Positions 1 through 11,754 of a stretch of 64,000 nt of DNA are shown here, in pieces. Source of the stretch: Cyclina sinensis (taxonomy: Eukaryota; Mollusca; Bivalvia; Venerida; Veneridae); the NCBI GenBank assembly GCA_012932295.1, contig JAAONU010000020.1, positions 796,443 through 860,442 of the forward strand, read 5' to 3'. Made by a program: the position numbers and the translations under genes. Under the pieces are notes generated by a model. That model was not told the origin of the DNA. It made no database searches and was given only the letters and a program-made list of their open reading frames with translations. The stretch's first letter is position 1; every line of letters starts with the position of its first letter.

Positions 1-144
1 TTTTTCAGATAAATTGGAGGAGATTTAGACCTGAATAAAGTATGTAAATATATATTAACTTCCTGTAAATACATAGTATAATGTTCAAATTATTAATAAA
101 AAGAACAAATAAACATCCGAAGACAACTTTACATATGAATTTCT

Positions 145-2040
145 TAAAGCCGAATAAATTGCTTCAGTTAAATCACTTTTTCATTGTGTTTACTCATATG
201 AGTAAAAGAACATGTTTATACAAACTGTGACAAAATTGATTATAACTCTTCACATAGGAAAATGGAAGTCATAAAAAATATTGTGATTAAATGAAGAGCC
301 ATACCGCTAAATGACATTTTATGTTGAAATATTTAAGCAAGTCGCGCCTTATAGTTTCGGGAAAAAAATATTTTTAATATAAACACATATGTGTGCCTCG
401 TTCTTCTACACCGTATTTGTAAAAGATCTACTGAAATGTTTACAAACGTTTGACCATTAATTTTATATTGGAGAACTATCACTTGACTGCATGCGCAAAC
501 GGACGATAATGAATTTATGTCTACTGACTAATATAAATGCTTTACAAACTGAGCCCAGCATCTGTTTTGAATACGCAAACTAATCGTTTAAACATGTGAA
601 ACAACTTCTCATTAGGAACCCTCGCATTTCCGGTCTGTAACAAGATTCGTTGAAGTCTCATTCAGACACCAGACGATTTTTTTTTCGGAAAATTATTCTA
701 ACAACAGTATGGTGACTTTGACCGTAGAATAACGGAAGTATTAATTTATTTAAACGTTCTTTTTGTACATGTACATCTATCATGTCTATATCAAACTATT
801 TGAAATATGTTAATACGTAGTGATGACGAAATCTATACAATTGAAATATTAAGAACTCAAACTTTATCAGAAAGTGTTTTAACGTCATTCCTTCAATAAA
901 ACATCTTCAATGATTTCGTTTTTATTGAAGAACTTCCTCGATTCTAATACTGAGAAATTCAACATCTGAACATGCGCTGAAATTTATTAGTTCTAACACA
1001 TAGCGTAAATAGGTGTATTATCTTTTCCTTAAATACATTGATAGACAATCATAATGTAATATTAAGAAACACGTGTCGCATATTTGATAGTGTTTCTTAT
1101 TTAAATTGCAGTTTTGTAACTGTACAATATCGCTACGCTTTCAGAAGCGTTTACTTTACAGAGAAACATTGTACAGAAATATAAAATTATATAGCATGAA
1201 ATAGATATATTGAAATCACTTACCCATTTCCACTGAAACGAAAAAAAGTGAATTTATTGTTTGATTTATTAATGTCTATCCGCATCAAACACGAGGAAAT
1301 TCATTTTATCTAAATGCACACCGTAGTGTATTGTATACTGGTGCTTAATAAGGTAGTGAAGTGTAATGCAGTACCTCCTTACTGAAGAGTACTTAATTTC
1401 AAACTGTGCATATTAGCAACTTCCGCCCAAATTATAAGTTTAACAAAACCGCGTTTCTCCTCCGAATTTTTGTTGACAATCTAGCCTCTTATATGAGCCT
1501 AAAATCCGAGCCTTAAAAACTAAAAGTACAAGCCAACCAAAAACAAATGGTAGAAATGCGTCGAGTTATTAAACTTGTTGTGATTGCAACCAAAATGGGT
1601 TTTTCTAACAAAAAAAATATTAGTTAAATTATGGAAAACTAGTTGAAGTTTAAATGTAGATTTCTAGACTTTGAAAATGGAAAATGTCCGTTTTAGCCTC
1701 TATTAGTTCTTTATATTACACAACCAAAATTACTTTAATAATGCTGACAGTAGCAGTCCCTATCAACATACAGAAAGCTACACATGATGGCTGTCTACAG
1801 TGTAAAGTTATCACATGTTTACTGTGAAACTGGCTAAAAAGGGAATAAAAACAATAATTTAAACAAAGTTACTATAGTTGGAAGCTGCATGGATATCAAT
1901 TCTCAAGGATGCATTAAGATTTGTTTTCAACATGTAAATCGATTAAAGTGACAAATTTCTTCACGGAACCTAAATATGTGTATGCATTCTGAGAGATAAA
2001 CACTTTAAAAAAATAAGTGGAATGGCATTTGACTTTTAAC
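145..2040 (+). repeat. Segmental duplication copy A (partner at 48,185-53,575)
   Basis: This stretch aligns in order and in the same orientation with 48,185-53,575. Anchors are 145-355 with 48,185-48,415; 370-600 with 49,283-49,500; 752-985 with 49,540 and 50,955-51,170; 1,000-1,395 with 51,480-51,940; 1,405-1,490 with 53,065-53,130; 1,740-1,860 with 53,265-53,400; and 1,980-2,035 with 53,510-53,570. The copies differ by many substitutions and small indels, so the duplication is not recent. Copy A lacks the mobile elements found in copy B and so preserves the pre-insertion sequence. No coding frame is shared between copies, so what was duplicated is probably non-coding. Confidence 0.85.
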
Positions 2041-2263
2041 CTTGCAGAATGTAACTAACTTAAATTAGCTGTTGGTTTATTTACCTAAATTGAACACAGC
2101 TTATTGTAAATCTTATGCCTTAAACTATCAACACAGTCAAGATTAACAAGCTACATGCAATGATGTGTAAAGTTCATCCACAGTTCCAAGGTGAAGAGTC
2201 ATATTACTGTTCATTTACTGGTAATCCTAGGTGTGCAAGGTCGATCTCCTGCTCCTTTTTTTT
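2041..2263. other. Unassigned AT-rich sequence
   Basis: No gene, RNA or repeat recognised. It separates the end of duplication copy A from a dispersed-repeat fragment. Confidence 0.5.
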
Positions 2264-2420
2264 CCCGGATAAGACGTTTAAATCTAGGTCTCATGTAACA
2301 GTGCTACACAATGAGCATTGAAAAGAACAAAGGGTATCTATGGAATGCGATGCTTTCTGTATCTATCCCCAATAGCCTAAAACAACTAAACTCTGAAGGG
2401 GGCGTCGGTCATACAGTCGA
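2264..2420 (+). repeat. Dispersed repeat fragment (SINE-tail-like)
   Basis: It starts with CCCGGATAAGACGTTTAAA and continues through TATGGAATGCGATGC to GGGGGCGTCGGTCATAC. Related fragments occur at 59,060-59,170 (+), 25,920-26,030 (-) and, for the first part only, 5,194-5,250 (+). The CGGATGAGACGTTAAACCGAGG-type core resembles the deeply conserved metazoan SINE tail domain (the 'Nin' type). That family name is from memory and needs a library search. Confidence 0.5.
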
Positions 2421-3595
2421 CTGTAACCGAAAGTAATTGAAGTAAAATATATAGAGAGATAATCTAATTAAATGCTTTAAACAATTTCCTAGAGTTATAT
2501 TTAATGGATGTTATATGATTGTTGTTTAAACATGTAGGTAGTCGGGCCATTCATACGGAAATACAGACGAGATTAAACGCGTCTCTCCATTCGTGTCATC
2601 AATACACACTTTCCTCGATAATGGCGGAAGTATAATGGTATTTAAGGGCTTTCATACTGCAAATCAGAAAATTCAAATTGAAAAAAAAGATGTTATGTCC
2701 AAAAGTGTGTTGACTAGTGATGTTTTATTAACGGACATTTGGGCATCATACAAAATTACACAGGAGGTCATGTTGTAATACAATATAAAACGATACTTTG
2801 ACTTAGAAAAGTCCGGTCACTTTTACTCAAAGAAACATATTATTTGTCCGTATGACGCTGTTTGTTAACTATTTTCACTTCTCATTTCAAGTTGATTATA
2901 AACTTTAATATTTTGTTAAACTTACTATGTACTGAGGAAAATAGATGAGAATCAACCGTTCGAGCAGATGTTGTTTATATAACTTCTAATAAACATAAAA
3001 GGGAGTTACCAGCTATCTTCTGCACATTGTGAGTAAAATAATGTTATTCTGTCAATTGTTAAAATAAAACGATAAAGAAAAAATGTAAGAAAGTTTTTCA
3101 TAACAAAAAAAATACATGAACGTTTTCAAATGATAAGTTTCAGCATTTAAAACAACGCAACGAAGACAGTATAGTCGAATGCAGTTTTCAGCCTTATCCT
3201 ATAATAATATGTTTTAGTAGTTGTTATTGTATTAGACGGCGGATTGACGTCACACATTAAACGGCCAAGTGATTAAGTTGGGACACCAGAGCGCTCGATC
3301 AGCTGTCGATGTAAAACTGTGTTTAAGTAAGTTGTACTAAGTCACCCCTGCACCAATTGTCTTACCATTTTCGAAATTATGTTAAAAAAAATACATCAGC
3401 TTAAACAAGGTCCCGTAGAAAATTCTGACCTTCGCCTGATGAAGACAACCCATGCAACAGAGCATGCATTTTGAACAAACACAGAGACACTGCTATGTGT
3501 TAAGGAATGTTTGACATTTGTTTTAACTAACTTAAATCAGACAACTCATTTAAATATTTATCTTAAAAAAATATGTTTAATCCCTTTTATGACCC

Positions 3596-3597
<2 letters not shown>
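2421..3597. other. Non-coding AT-rich stretch
   Basis: I see no supported gene. A 61-codon open frame at 2,593-2,778 has no recognisable domain and no partner exon. A perfect TGACGTCA (CRE-type octamer) sits near 3,246, but nothing else suggests a promoter. Confidence 0.5.
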
Positions 3598-3628
<31 letters not shown>

Positions 3629-3629
3629 T
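3598..3629. repeat. (ATT)n microsatellite
   Basis: An uninterrupted run of about ten ATT units. Confidence 0.95.
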
Positions 3630-4875
3630 GATAGTTATTTCCAACTAGATGATAATTTAACATTTGGAAAGTATTTTGACCGGCCATGTGACTAAAAAGG
3701 AGTATCCCCTTTTTTTCTCGCAAACATTCCAACAGCAACTGGTATTGGGTGATGATTGTATTATTTAAGTTTATGCATTGTTGTGTAATAGTTCCCGAAA
3801 AATATTTTCTTTTCGACTTTATGTAACAAGGATATTTTCTGAGTAAAAGACAATAATGTGAAACTGTTGAAGGCAACAAATTGTAACATAGACTTGTTCT
3901 CCGTAATGTTACCGTGTTATAATGAGACAATCTCTAGATAAATAGATAGTTCATACGATTAATGTCAATGATTTAATTTTACTGTAAATGTCTCTCCTAT
4001 TTACCCGAACTATCTTGGGAGAAAAACAACACTTGAACAAATAAATATTACGATTGTTTTTTTAATTATGTATTTAAACTGGTTTCGCGGTTTGTCCCTA
4101 TAGATTTTTAGCATATTAAGAAATCCTTGTACATGTGTTATTAGATCTAACCAGTGTGTATGCCTGCATAAATCATGATTTACTTTGACTAAAAATGAAC
4201 ATAATGTGTTTCGCATTTACTTTCAAGGATTTTTTGGGTGTTTTTACAATTTATTTTTAATGTATTTAATATAATAAAAATATATAATCCGTTTCTTACT
4301 TTTACATGTTATATAGTAAAATTGAGTAGAGTTTGAAGAAACAGTTGTACTGCAGTTAAAGATATGATTTTTAAACAAAAAATATGGTTAAACATATGTT
4401 AACGGAAAAACGGCGTTTTTCTTTTCTTTTTCTTTTTTATTCTTTGCAACAGGGTACCATACGACGTATACTGTAACGTTCTGTTGTTGAACAAGAACTA
4501 CTGGCTACTGCAAACATACCCACCTTTATCTCTCTTACAGACATAAGTAGAATGAAAACTATTACACATCTATTTATAAATGATACTTTTTTTTCCAATT
4601 TCAAATAATCTTTTAAATAGTCGATAAAATATGACTAAGATAATAATTACCCCTTTAACTCTATCTCCAACTTTAACCGTTTCAGCAGTCTTCATCACTG
4701 GAATATATCAAACAGTTTGATAATGTTTAAACATTGTTAAATACAGGAAAACATGAACATATTGATACATGGGGGATTATACTAATACCTTCTTCGTACG
4801 GTCAAAAAGTCAGTAAAATACATTTGCTTCCTTGCTTAATTGTTTGACTGAATGATCAAATTAACTTAATGTATT
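3630..4875. other. Non-coding AT-rich stretch
   Basis: No gene or element recognised. Minus-strand open frames around 3,577-4,216 run through the ATT tract or low-complexity sequence and show no domain. Confidence 0.5.
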
Positions 4876-4919
4876 AAATGAATGAATGAATGAATGAATG
4901 AATGAATGAATGAATGAAT
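4876..4919. repeat. (AATG)n microsatellite
   Basis: About eleven AATG units, followed by a degenerate GGTT/GATT-rich stretch. Confidence 0.95.
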
Positions 4920-4998
4920 TGGTTGATTGGTTGGTTAAATGATTGACTGTTTGTTTCATTAAATTTTTGGTTGATTGTTTGATTAATGTATTGATTGC

Positions 4999-4999
4999 C

Positions 5000-5031
<32 letters not shown>

Positions 5032-5057
5032 CGATCGATTGATTGATTGATCGATTT
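4999..5057. repeat. (GATT)n / GATC microsatellite
   Basis: A GATT tetranucleotide run with two short GATC interruptions. Read on the minus strand with the AATG run it gives an artefactual Ser-Ile-Asn-Gln repeat frame. Confidence 0.9.
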
Positions 5058-6081
5058 TGATGTTGACGAGGAATCGCTACAAAGTGCGTGTTTAAATCGA
5101 AATTTATCACATTTATTTGTCAGCAAGAAATACCGGACATGGAAACCGTAGTTAATGTATAAGTCTTAAATTAAACTTTAAATGAACAGTCTTTCCGACG
5201 AGACGTTTAACCAAGGTTAAACGTAGTTGTGCTATACACTAAGCATGCAGAATAACAGATTTAAATTAGGCACTACTACCTTACATCCAGTATAAACTCA
5301 ACAAAAAAAAAATAATAATAATAATATTCAGTTGACTAATGATCATTTGCCGTAGTGTTGAAAACTTTATTGAAAAATTGATAATTGCAAGGTTCCATCT
5401 GCTACTTAAACGTGATGTATTAAGAACTTTATAAATTATCACAATTCTAACACGATATGAAACATTTCCTATATGATCATATAGGGAAACCAGCAATACT
5501 TTATTATACGACAAAATATTTGTGGCTGTTATGATTTCCTCCCTTGTAATACATAAATATATTTTTCTCCATTGTTTGTTTATTTTTTGTTTTGTTTGAG
5601 GCAAGTAACGGTCTAAAATGTCAGCTTTACATCAGTTATTACATTCCAAAGCATGTATGGCAATCTTTGCTTGTTAATTAAATAAAAATAACAATATTTA
5701 CATTGAATACAAAAAATGCAAAAAAGTGCGCCAAACTTTATAACAACATATTATACATCACACTAGTAAAATGACGGCATGAGCTATCTGGAGTGGTCAT
5801 TCGTTGTAAATATGTTTAATTTAATAGCGTTTTTGAAGCATCATATTGTTCTTAGTTGTGATTTCAAAGAATATGAGTCTAGAAAATTGTTATTGATGCA
5901 GTTGTAACTGTGATGCTTAACTAAAGAAAAACGGACACCGCATTATTAGCCAAATTCCCTCGCTTTTGCCAGAGGGTGTAAATTGTAACGGCAAGGAACC
6001 GAATGTCAGCAACTGAAGATTGATGAACACAAAATATAGTTCAAATTTGTTTCGTGATTAGAATCGAAATAAAAAATACGT
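5058..6081. other. Non-coding stretch with a dispersed-repeat scrap
   Basis: 5,194-5,250 carries TTCCGACGAGACGTTTAACC, the same core as the dispersed repeat at 2,264. The rest, including a short A/AAT-rich tract near 5,303-5,325, shows nothing I can name. Confidence 0.45.
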
Positions 6082-6220
6082 TTCTATATTGTATCGGTGA
6101 ATAAAAAATGGGCCGTCGTTCGGATGCTGAAAATTAAATAACTCGTGCTTCCCTCTCGTGATTTAATTTTCTACGCATCCGAACTCCGCCTATATTTTAT
6201 TTATTGAAAAAATATAGGAA
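6082..6220. mobile_element. Foldback MITE-like inverted repeat
   Basis: Two imperfect ~58-bp arms face each other around a ~20-nt loop at about 6,141-6,160. The best-matched inner parts are TTCGGATGC and AAAATTAAAT, and their complements. The arm ends pair as TCTATATT with AATATAGGA. There is no coding capacity. It shares the motif ATGCGTAG followed by an AT block and ATCACGA with the foldback at 48,450-48,578, so the two may belong to one family. Confidence 0.65.
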
Positions 6221-7235
6221 TTTGTTTATTGTTTCTTAATTGAAAATGACTTATTCCTTATTTTTGAAAAAAAAAAAAAAAAATAAAAACATCGAGTGTC
6301 ACCAGTATCGATAGTTTTAATCATTTATACTTTAGATATAGTTATTACTAGCATGCTTTACACGGATTGAGAATCATTACATGATTATGTTTCACAATAT
6401 CATTAAAGTTATAATACTGCCCAAAATCGTCATAAAAAATAAACCTTATAAGAACAATGGTACGTTAAAAAACATTATCAACTCTCAATTTGCATGATTA
6501 TTTTTCGCGGATGGCAAGATATGTTCGAGATACTAAAGGATAAAATTATCAAATTATTTAATGACCCGCCGACATTAATTCGCTTTGGAAATGCCGAACA
6601 TACTTCGTCGATTTCCGTAAAACAAGCCGTTAGTATCACGTGATCAAATTTGAATGAGCGATGTAAACAACAATAGCGGATCAACCAAAACAAACTGGTA
6701 AACGTGGTTGCCTGTGTCTTACAAATTCCGATAGAAACAGGCAAAAATGCAAAGGGAAATACTTGCATAAGTTCCATCCACTCGTTATACACATTACGAT
6801 CGACTTTGTGTTTATATGCCTGCTCGGTCTATCAGCAGTTGACAAGATGTACCCCACCCACTTCATTCAATATCAGCCGAGATCTGTTTCTAAAAATAAC
6901 TTACGTATGCAAATCAGCATATTCCGACTAAATTCGGACGCATTCGAGGAATGGCGGTGAAGGTATAGAAAACGAAAGTTGGCAATTTTATATCCGTTGA
7001 CATCCGCGAAGCCGATCAGGAAATAAGTTAAATTAAGCAGTATTTTTTTTCATTTTAGCAATGCCCGTATGCTTTAATGTGAACATTTTTCAAAACTGGC
7101 GATAATGTTATATTTTTGTTCCTGAGCAGTATTATTACTTTAACCATGATAATTTTGTGCAAACAAATGTCATTTACAATCATGATAATTTCTGTACATA
7201 CCAATCAATGAGAAAACAGTAACAAAGATAAATAC
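6221..7235. other. Non-coding stretch downstream of the TRIM-like relic
   Basis: Overlapping open frames on both strands at 6,478-6,960 have no recognisable domain. No further TRIM exon (NHL, FN3 or SPRY) is visible here. 6,270-6,286 is a poly(A) run. Confidence 0.5.
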
Positions 7236-7241
7236 CTGTAG
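7231..7241 (-). promoter_or_regulatory. Probable 5' splice site of the TRIM-like exon
   Basis: Read on the minus strand, ACTACAG is followed by GTATTTATC. The coiled-coil frame is open up to this point and diverges into hydrophobic sequence of intronic look beyond it. Confidence 0.45.
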
Positions 7242-8189
7242 TTTTTTTGCCGTCCTTCTTCTTCTCCTCTGTCGGCTGATCTTCATGAAGGGACATAGTT
7301 GGAGATGTAGTCACCAACCTTCCAAATTGCTTGTTAGAAATAGCAAGGTCTTTTAAATGCTCGTCGGGAACGAAATCATACTTTCTTATACTCGTTGCTT
7401 GAATGGCAGCAACTTCCGTCTCAATCTCAGAAATCATTGGCTTCTTCTCAATAGTTTTTATGAATAGCTGAATATCATGGAAACGTTCACTGTTCAGTTT
7501 TTGATTCAGAATTTCGATTTTTGTCGCAAGCTGTTCACAATCCTCATTCAGCTTAATTAGTAATTGTTCATTCTCGGATGTGATTGTTTTGGCCTCTGAT
7601 ATCACATCCGCTTCTAGTTTGTCTAAATATGTATTGACATCATTTCTAAACTGTCTTATATCTCCAAGAGCCTTTTCTAGCGTGATCTGATTATTTCTTT
7701 TATTTTCTCGAATTTTCTCCTCAGTCCTTGTGTTTAAAGATGTAAGTTGTTATATTTTACCCATAAGAGTCTTGAAATCCTGGTTAAGATGGAATTTTTT
7801 TTGATACAATATGAATATATTCAACATCGCATGTCTTATGACCAAATAGCATGCAATATCCGCATCCAATAACTTCATGTGTACGACAGTAGAACTTGAT
7901 TGTCTCCTCTTAATGTTGGTTACATTTCACTGTATTTTCCCCACGTCCAGGTGGAGGCATTGACATTGGCCTGTGTCTGTCTACCTTCGCGTGATTTCTA
8001 CATGATTTCCCTCTTAGATGTTGTCTAAAGCACGCGTTACACATAGATTTCTCACAGTCTTCACAAAAACCGTCCGCCTGTTTTAAAATGTTGTCACCTT
8101 GACAACAATGGACAAGGCACACATACCTTATCCGTTCTCTCGTCCGACGTGTCGTCACCATATTCCTTAATCTTACCAGCCACCTCCAT
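7236..8189 (-). pseudogene. TRIM-like gene relic: B-box1, B-box2 and coiled coil
   Basis: The minus-strand ATG at 8,189 (MEVAGKIKEYGDD...) opens a TRIM-type first exon. A C-x-x-C pair precedes the frameshift; after it comes FCEDCEKSMCNAC...H, the B-box1 zinc-ligand pattern. B-box2 begins with C-N-Q-H, continues FYCRTHEVIGCGYC...H, then a coiled-coil stretch (KIRENKRNNQ..., ISEAKTITSENEQ...). The likely exon end is 7,236, where CAG is followed by GTATTT, a plausible splice donor. TRIM proteins with this order usually act in ubiquitin or innate-immune pathways, but no RING is visible. Four lesions break the frame: a shift near 8,096-8,105, a TAA at 7,910-7,912 just after C-N-Q-H, a shift in an 8-T run at 7,795-7,802, and a TAA at 7,750-7,752. 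A decayed paralogue is far more likely than a live gene. Confidence 0.8.
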
Positions 8190-9330
8190 AACTTAACGAT
8201 TTTTAAAGTTAAAAATGAAACCGCTGCTTATGTATGCACAAAACTTCCTGTTAAAACATTTAAATATACAAAAGTTTAACTACTTTACTTTTTGCACAAA
8301 GACAAGTATTGGTCGTCTATAACCTTGCTTGATAAATGTGTACTGCGTTAAATCAACACCACGAGATAAACGCTGTACATGCTGTACTCTCGAAAATATA
8401 TGCAGATATGTTAAGTGTTATTTTCACAAAACGCCACCTTTCTTACATTTAAAACACCTCGTTCACAGCTGAACGGTAGAATTTAAAAAGTTGTTCTACT
8501 CTTCCTCGCTACTGTTGGTACTGTTGGTCTTTAATATACTTTTTCGTTTTCAATATCATAGCAACACTTTGATGGCGATGTTTGGCGAAAGAATTTATAT
8601 CGTGTTCGAAGTAAAGAAAAAATGACCCTGAGATTCATCCTTGTGAACTTTCGCACCATGTTTTGCGGGGCACTTATCCCGGAAACGAATACCTGTGCTT
8701 TAACAATCATGGATATAATGTGAGCGCATGCACGAAGAGTGAATCGGATCAGTCATGTGATGGGAAACGAAAATATTAATTCTAAATAGGTTTCATACCG
8801 TTTGTAACGCCATAGCCTATGATTGAAAAACTACCTATGCGTCTGTAGATGAGTATTGTTAGACGTGATACACACATGTTGTTAAAATCAAATTCTTAGT
8901 CAATGACCAACTGTGAAAGAGATTCTTTAATATCAAAATATCAGCCGGAAAGTCAATACTTATTAAACAAAATTCCCCTCCAATCAAGAAATCAAACTTA
9001 TGCAGTTATATAAATGTTAAATTTACATGATAAATGCACAGGGTCATATTTCCACGAAATCAAAACGTTTCGTTTCAAAATGCTTGCGGATAAAGTGTGT
9101 GAATATACAAACTTAAACGTACCTTTGATTTAGATATGCGTTTAACAGAAGTTTCACATATTAAAGTTTCCTATTTTCGGCTTTGTAGGTTTTCTTTGTT
9201 CTACCACTGCATACAGTTTGGAACTTTTCGACATTTTACATTGTTAAAAATGCATTCACTATACACTCAATAGATCCGAACTAATTAACTTGTGTTTGAA
9301 AGATATCTTTTCAATAAGGGCCATTGTTGC
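8190..9330. other. Non-coding stretch upstream of the TRIM-like relic
   Basis: No gene, RNA or repeat recognised. It would hold the promoter or 5' UTR of the relic, but no TATA box or initiator can be assigned with confidence. Confidence 0.45.
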
Positions 9331-9800
9331 GAACCCTACTCAAGCTTATATTCCTGTTGGCCTTTTCCATTGTTTCTATAATACTTAATATCTTATTAAG
9401 CCTAGTTCGTACGTCAGTTCTGTAATTTACAAGTACATGTTCTTATAGAAACAATAAGTTCAAACTTAGTAATCGAAATCTGAAGCATAAGCCACACACG
9501 TGAGATTGCCAAGTTTAATTTATATGTATTGGCTAGATATATTTTAACAACAAAAAATATCGTCGGATCGAACACTACTCGAGCTAAGTTTCAGATTGGC
9601 CTATAACATTGTTCATTTCAACTTCAAGTAATGGAGGCCTAAAGCATTAGTCACATATGAAAGTTTGTCCAGTTAAAGTAGTTGTATTGGTTAGAGTCAT
9701 TTTCATTACAATCGATAGTTCGAATCACTTTATCATGTTTATAGCCGTTTTCTATGTTTGCATTTAGCCTCAGTTTAAAACACATACCTATGTATGAAAT
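9331..9800. repeat. Degenerate tandem monomers (~160-235 bp)
   Basis: Related openings recur at 9,334 (CGAACCCTACTCAAGC), 9,570 (CGAACACTACTCGAGC) and 9,729 (CGAATCACTTTATC). Each is followed by a GGCC/GCCG block and a TTTTCTATG/CATTGTT-like block. The spacing is uneven and divergence is high, so this is an old array. Confidence 0.5.
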
Positions 9801-9940
9801 CGGACAACGTTTATTCCGTTAAAATATATTACACTTTTACGTGCTTAAAAAGAAAGAAGAAAGGTCTTGTGGAAAAGTCATGTCCGTGATTATGATGACG
9901 AATGTTTGTGTATTTTTAGATCAGAACTTGAAATATTCTG

Positions 9941-10128
9941 TTTTTTTTTATTTATTTTGTTATAACTTAGTCCAGGAGAGGTCATTCCGGGCGAGCCACC
10001 ATCTTACGAACATGAAAGTCCCTAAAAGAAAGACGCAATGCATCTAGGAATACACAACCGAGAGTGGGATTCGAACCTCGAAACTAGCGTACCGAAAGCC
10101 AACACCCTAACCACTGAGCCAAAGAATC
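9941..10128 (-). mobile_element. tRNA-derived SINE (family 1)
   Basis: The minus strand begins with a tRNA-like head carrying an A-box-like TGGCTCAGTGG and a perfect B box GGTTCGAATCC. A body containing TAGATGCATTGCGTCTTTC follows, and the element ends in an A-rich tail (a T run at 9,941-9,949 on the plus strand). A decayed copy lies at 52,305-52,445. No clear target duplication is visible. A functional tRNA is unlikely because the acceptor ends do not pair and the head continues into a shared body and tail. Confidence 0.75.
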
Positions 10129-10370
10129 GATTCCTTGACGCAGTTGTCAGATGTTGTATTTAACTCTTACTTGACTGGTTTAGTTGATGCTGCGAAAACT
10201 GTTAAAATTGATCTGTCAGTTTGTTGTTCTGTTTTTAATATTATTATTAAGTTCAGTAGTCGTACTCAGATTTATCCATTCTTCTATTATACCAACATAA
10301 TTAAATTAGCTATTCATCTTAAGAATCCATGGTTTACATTAGGGATGGGCAAAATTTTCGATTAAATACA

Positions 10371-10390
10371 AAAACACACACACACACACT
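10371..10390. repeat. Short (CA)n microsatellite
   Basis: About nine CA units just outside the palindrome-armed element. Confidence 0.9.
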
Positions 10391-10485
10391 TTGACTCATG
10401 TAGTCTGGTTCCCGGTCTTACTCTTAGATAACGTAGTGACAGGGGCAGATAATCCAGACTACCTCGTCTCGCCATACACGCTTGA

Positions 10486-10491
10486 AAGAAT
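10486..10491 (+). repeat. Candidate target-site duplication, left
   Basis: AAGAAT directly abuts the arm terminus TATGGTGG. The same hexamer directly abuts CCACCATA at 17,879-17,884. Confidence 0.55.
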
Positions 10492-11101
10492 TATGGTGGC
10501 TGATTTCTGCCATTTCGTGTCTTCGTGTCTTCGCCCCTAAAAAGTCGAAGTCGAAGACACGAAGACACGATAATATGCTCAATTATCGTGCCTTCGCCTT
10601 CGACTTTTGAGGGCGCCGACACGAAGACACGATACATTTTACGCGAAATAACGATATTTTGACAGGCGAAGACACGAGATTTACTTCTGTAGAAATATCG
10701 TGTTGGCGGGTATGAATCTTCGTATCGGCGCCCTATATTCTTCGTGTCTTCGTGTCTTCGCCCCGAAAGTCGAAGACACGAAGACACGATAATTGGCCAA
10801 TTTATCGAGTCTTCGTGTCTTCGCCTCGAAGGTCGAAGACACGATATTGAACAATGTTTCGTGTCTTCGTGTCATCGCCCCGAAGTCGAAGACACGAAGA
10901 CACGATAATTGGCCAATTTATCGAGTCTTCGCCCCGAAGGTAAAAGACACGAAGACACGATATTGAACAATGTTTCGTGTCGTCGAGTCTTCGCCTTCCG
11001 GTACACATGCGCAAAACAATTACACATATGCTGACTTTAAGTAAACAATATAGCCTATTTCGCGAAATGGACTTTTCGACATTTAATTTCACAAGTATGA
11101 C
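10492..11101 (-). repeat. Left inverted arm, nested GAAGACACG palindromes
   Basis: The arm is packed with CGAAGACACG and its complement CGTGTCTTCG. These are arranged as ~35-50-bp quasi-palindromes around centres such as ATTGGCCAATT and AACATTGTTCAATA. Stop codons are rare in the motif, so long frames rich in Gly-Glu-Asp-Thr-Lys-Thr-Arg run through it. They have no domain and are artefacts of the repeat. The inner end is TATGAC at 11,096-11,101. Confidence 0.85.
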
Positions 11102-11754
11102 AAAGGTTTTTGAAAAACAAATTAATCAATAAAGTATGATAATTATTTGCATTTTACTTTTGTACAGTTAACATCTGTAAATTAATTGAAGAAGACTATA
11201 GACCTGTTCCTTCTCATAAAAATCGATTAATCAAAGCGTTGTAATGATTATATGTATTAATTTTTTTACAAATCTGAATGTTGCGTATAATTAAGATATC
11301 TTAAGGGAGAGAACAAACATGTCCGAATGTGTCTTGAACAAACTGGAGCAAACACTGACTAAATGTACATTTTTTCGTGATGATATTAATAGCATTGTGT
11401 TACTAGTAAAAGGATACATTTGTGCAAAATATTTTGTTTTGTCAGTTGTACAGTTAAGCTTTCTGTAGTCCTGAATATAGAAAGATAGTCTTTGAAGGTG
11501 GTGGAGGTGGGGGAGAAGAATGACTGGAATATGTTTAAGAAATTTATTTTGCATACCTGTAACGGTAATGTGTTCGTTAAATCTTAACCAGCAAAATGTA
11601 TTTTGCATAATAAATCATCATACCGAAAGAAAGAAATAAATTAAAATCTAGGCTTCTTTGTCACTTTGTATTATGTCTATTTGTCAACGTGACTATTGAA
11701 ATTGCTCTGGTAAGGATTTGAGGTTTGAAATATTAACTCCATAATTGTTGTTCC
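11102..11754. other. Interior of the composite unit, unassigned
   Basis: AT-rich with no supported gene. A 105-codon minus-strand frame at 11,291-11,608 has no recognisable domain. Confidence 0.4.

Noticed and set aside
4874..5110. Ser/Ile/Asn/Gln-repeat protein
   Set aside because: It translates AATG and GATT microsatellites.
6478..6960. Overlapping small genes on both strands
   Set aside because: No domain, no splice partner, and four overlapping frames of similar length; they are most likely chance openings.
10050..10128. A functional tRNA gene (minus strand)
   Set aside because: Box A and B are present, but the acceptor ends do not pair and the head continues into a SINE body and A-rich tail found elsewhere.
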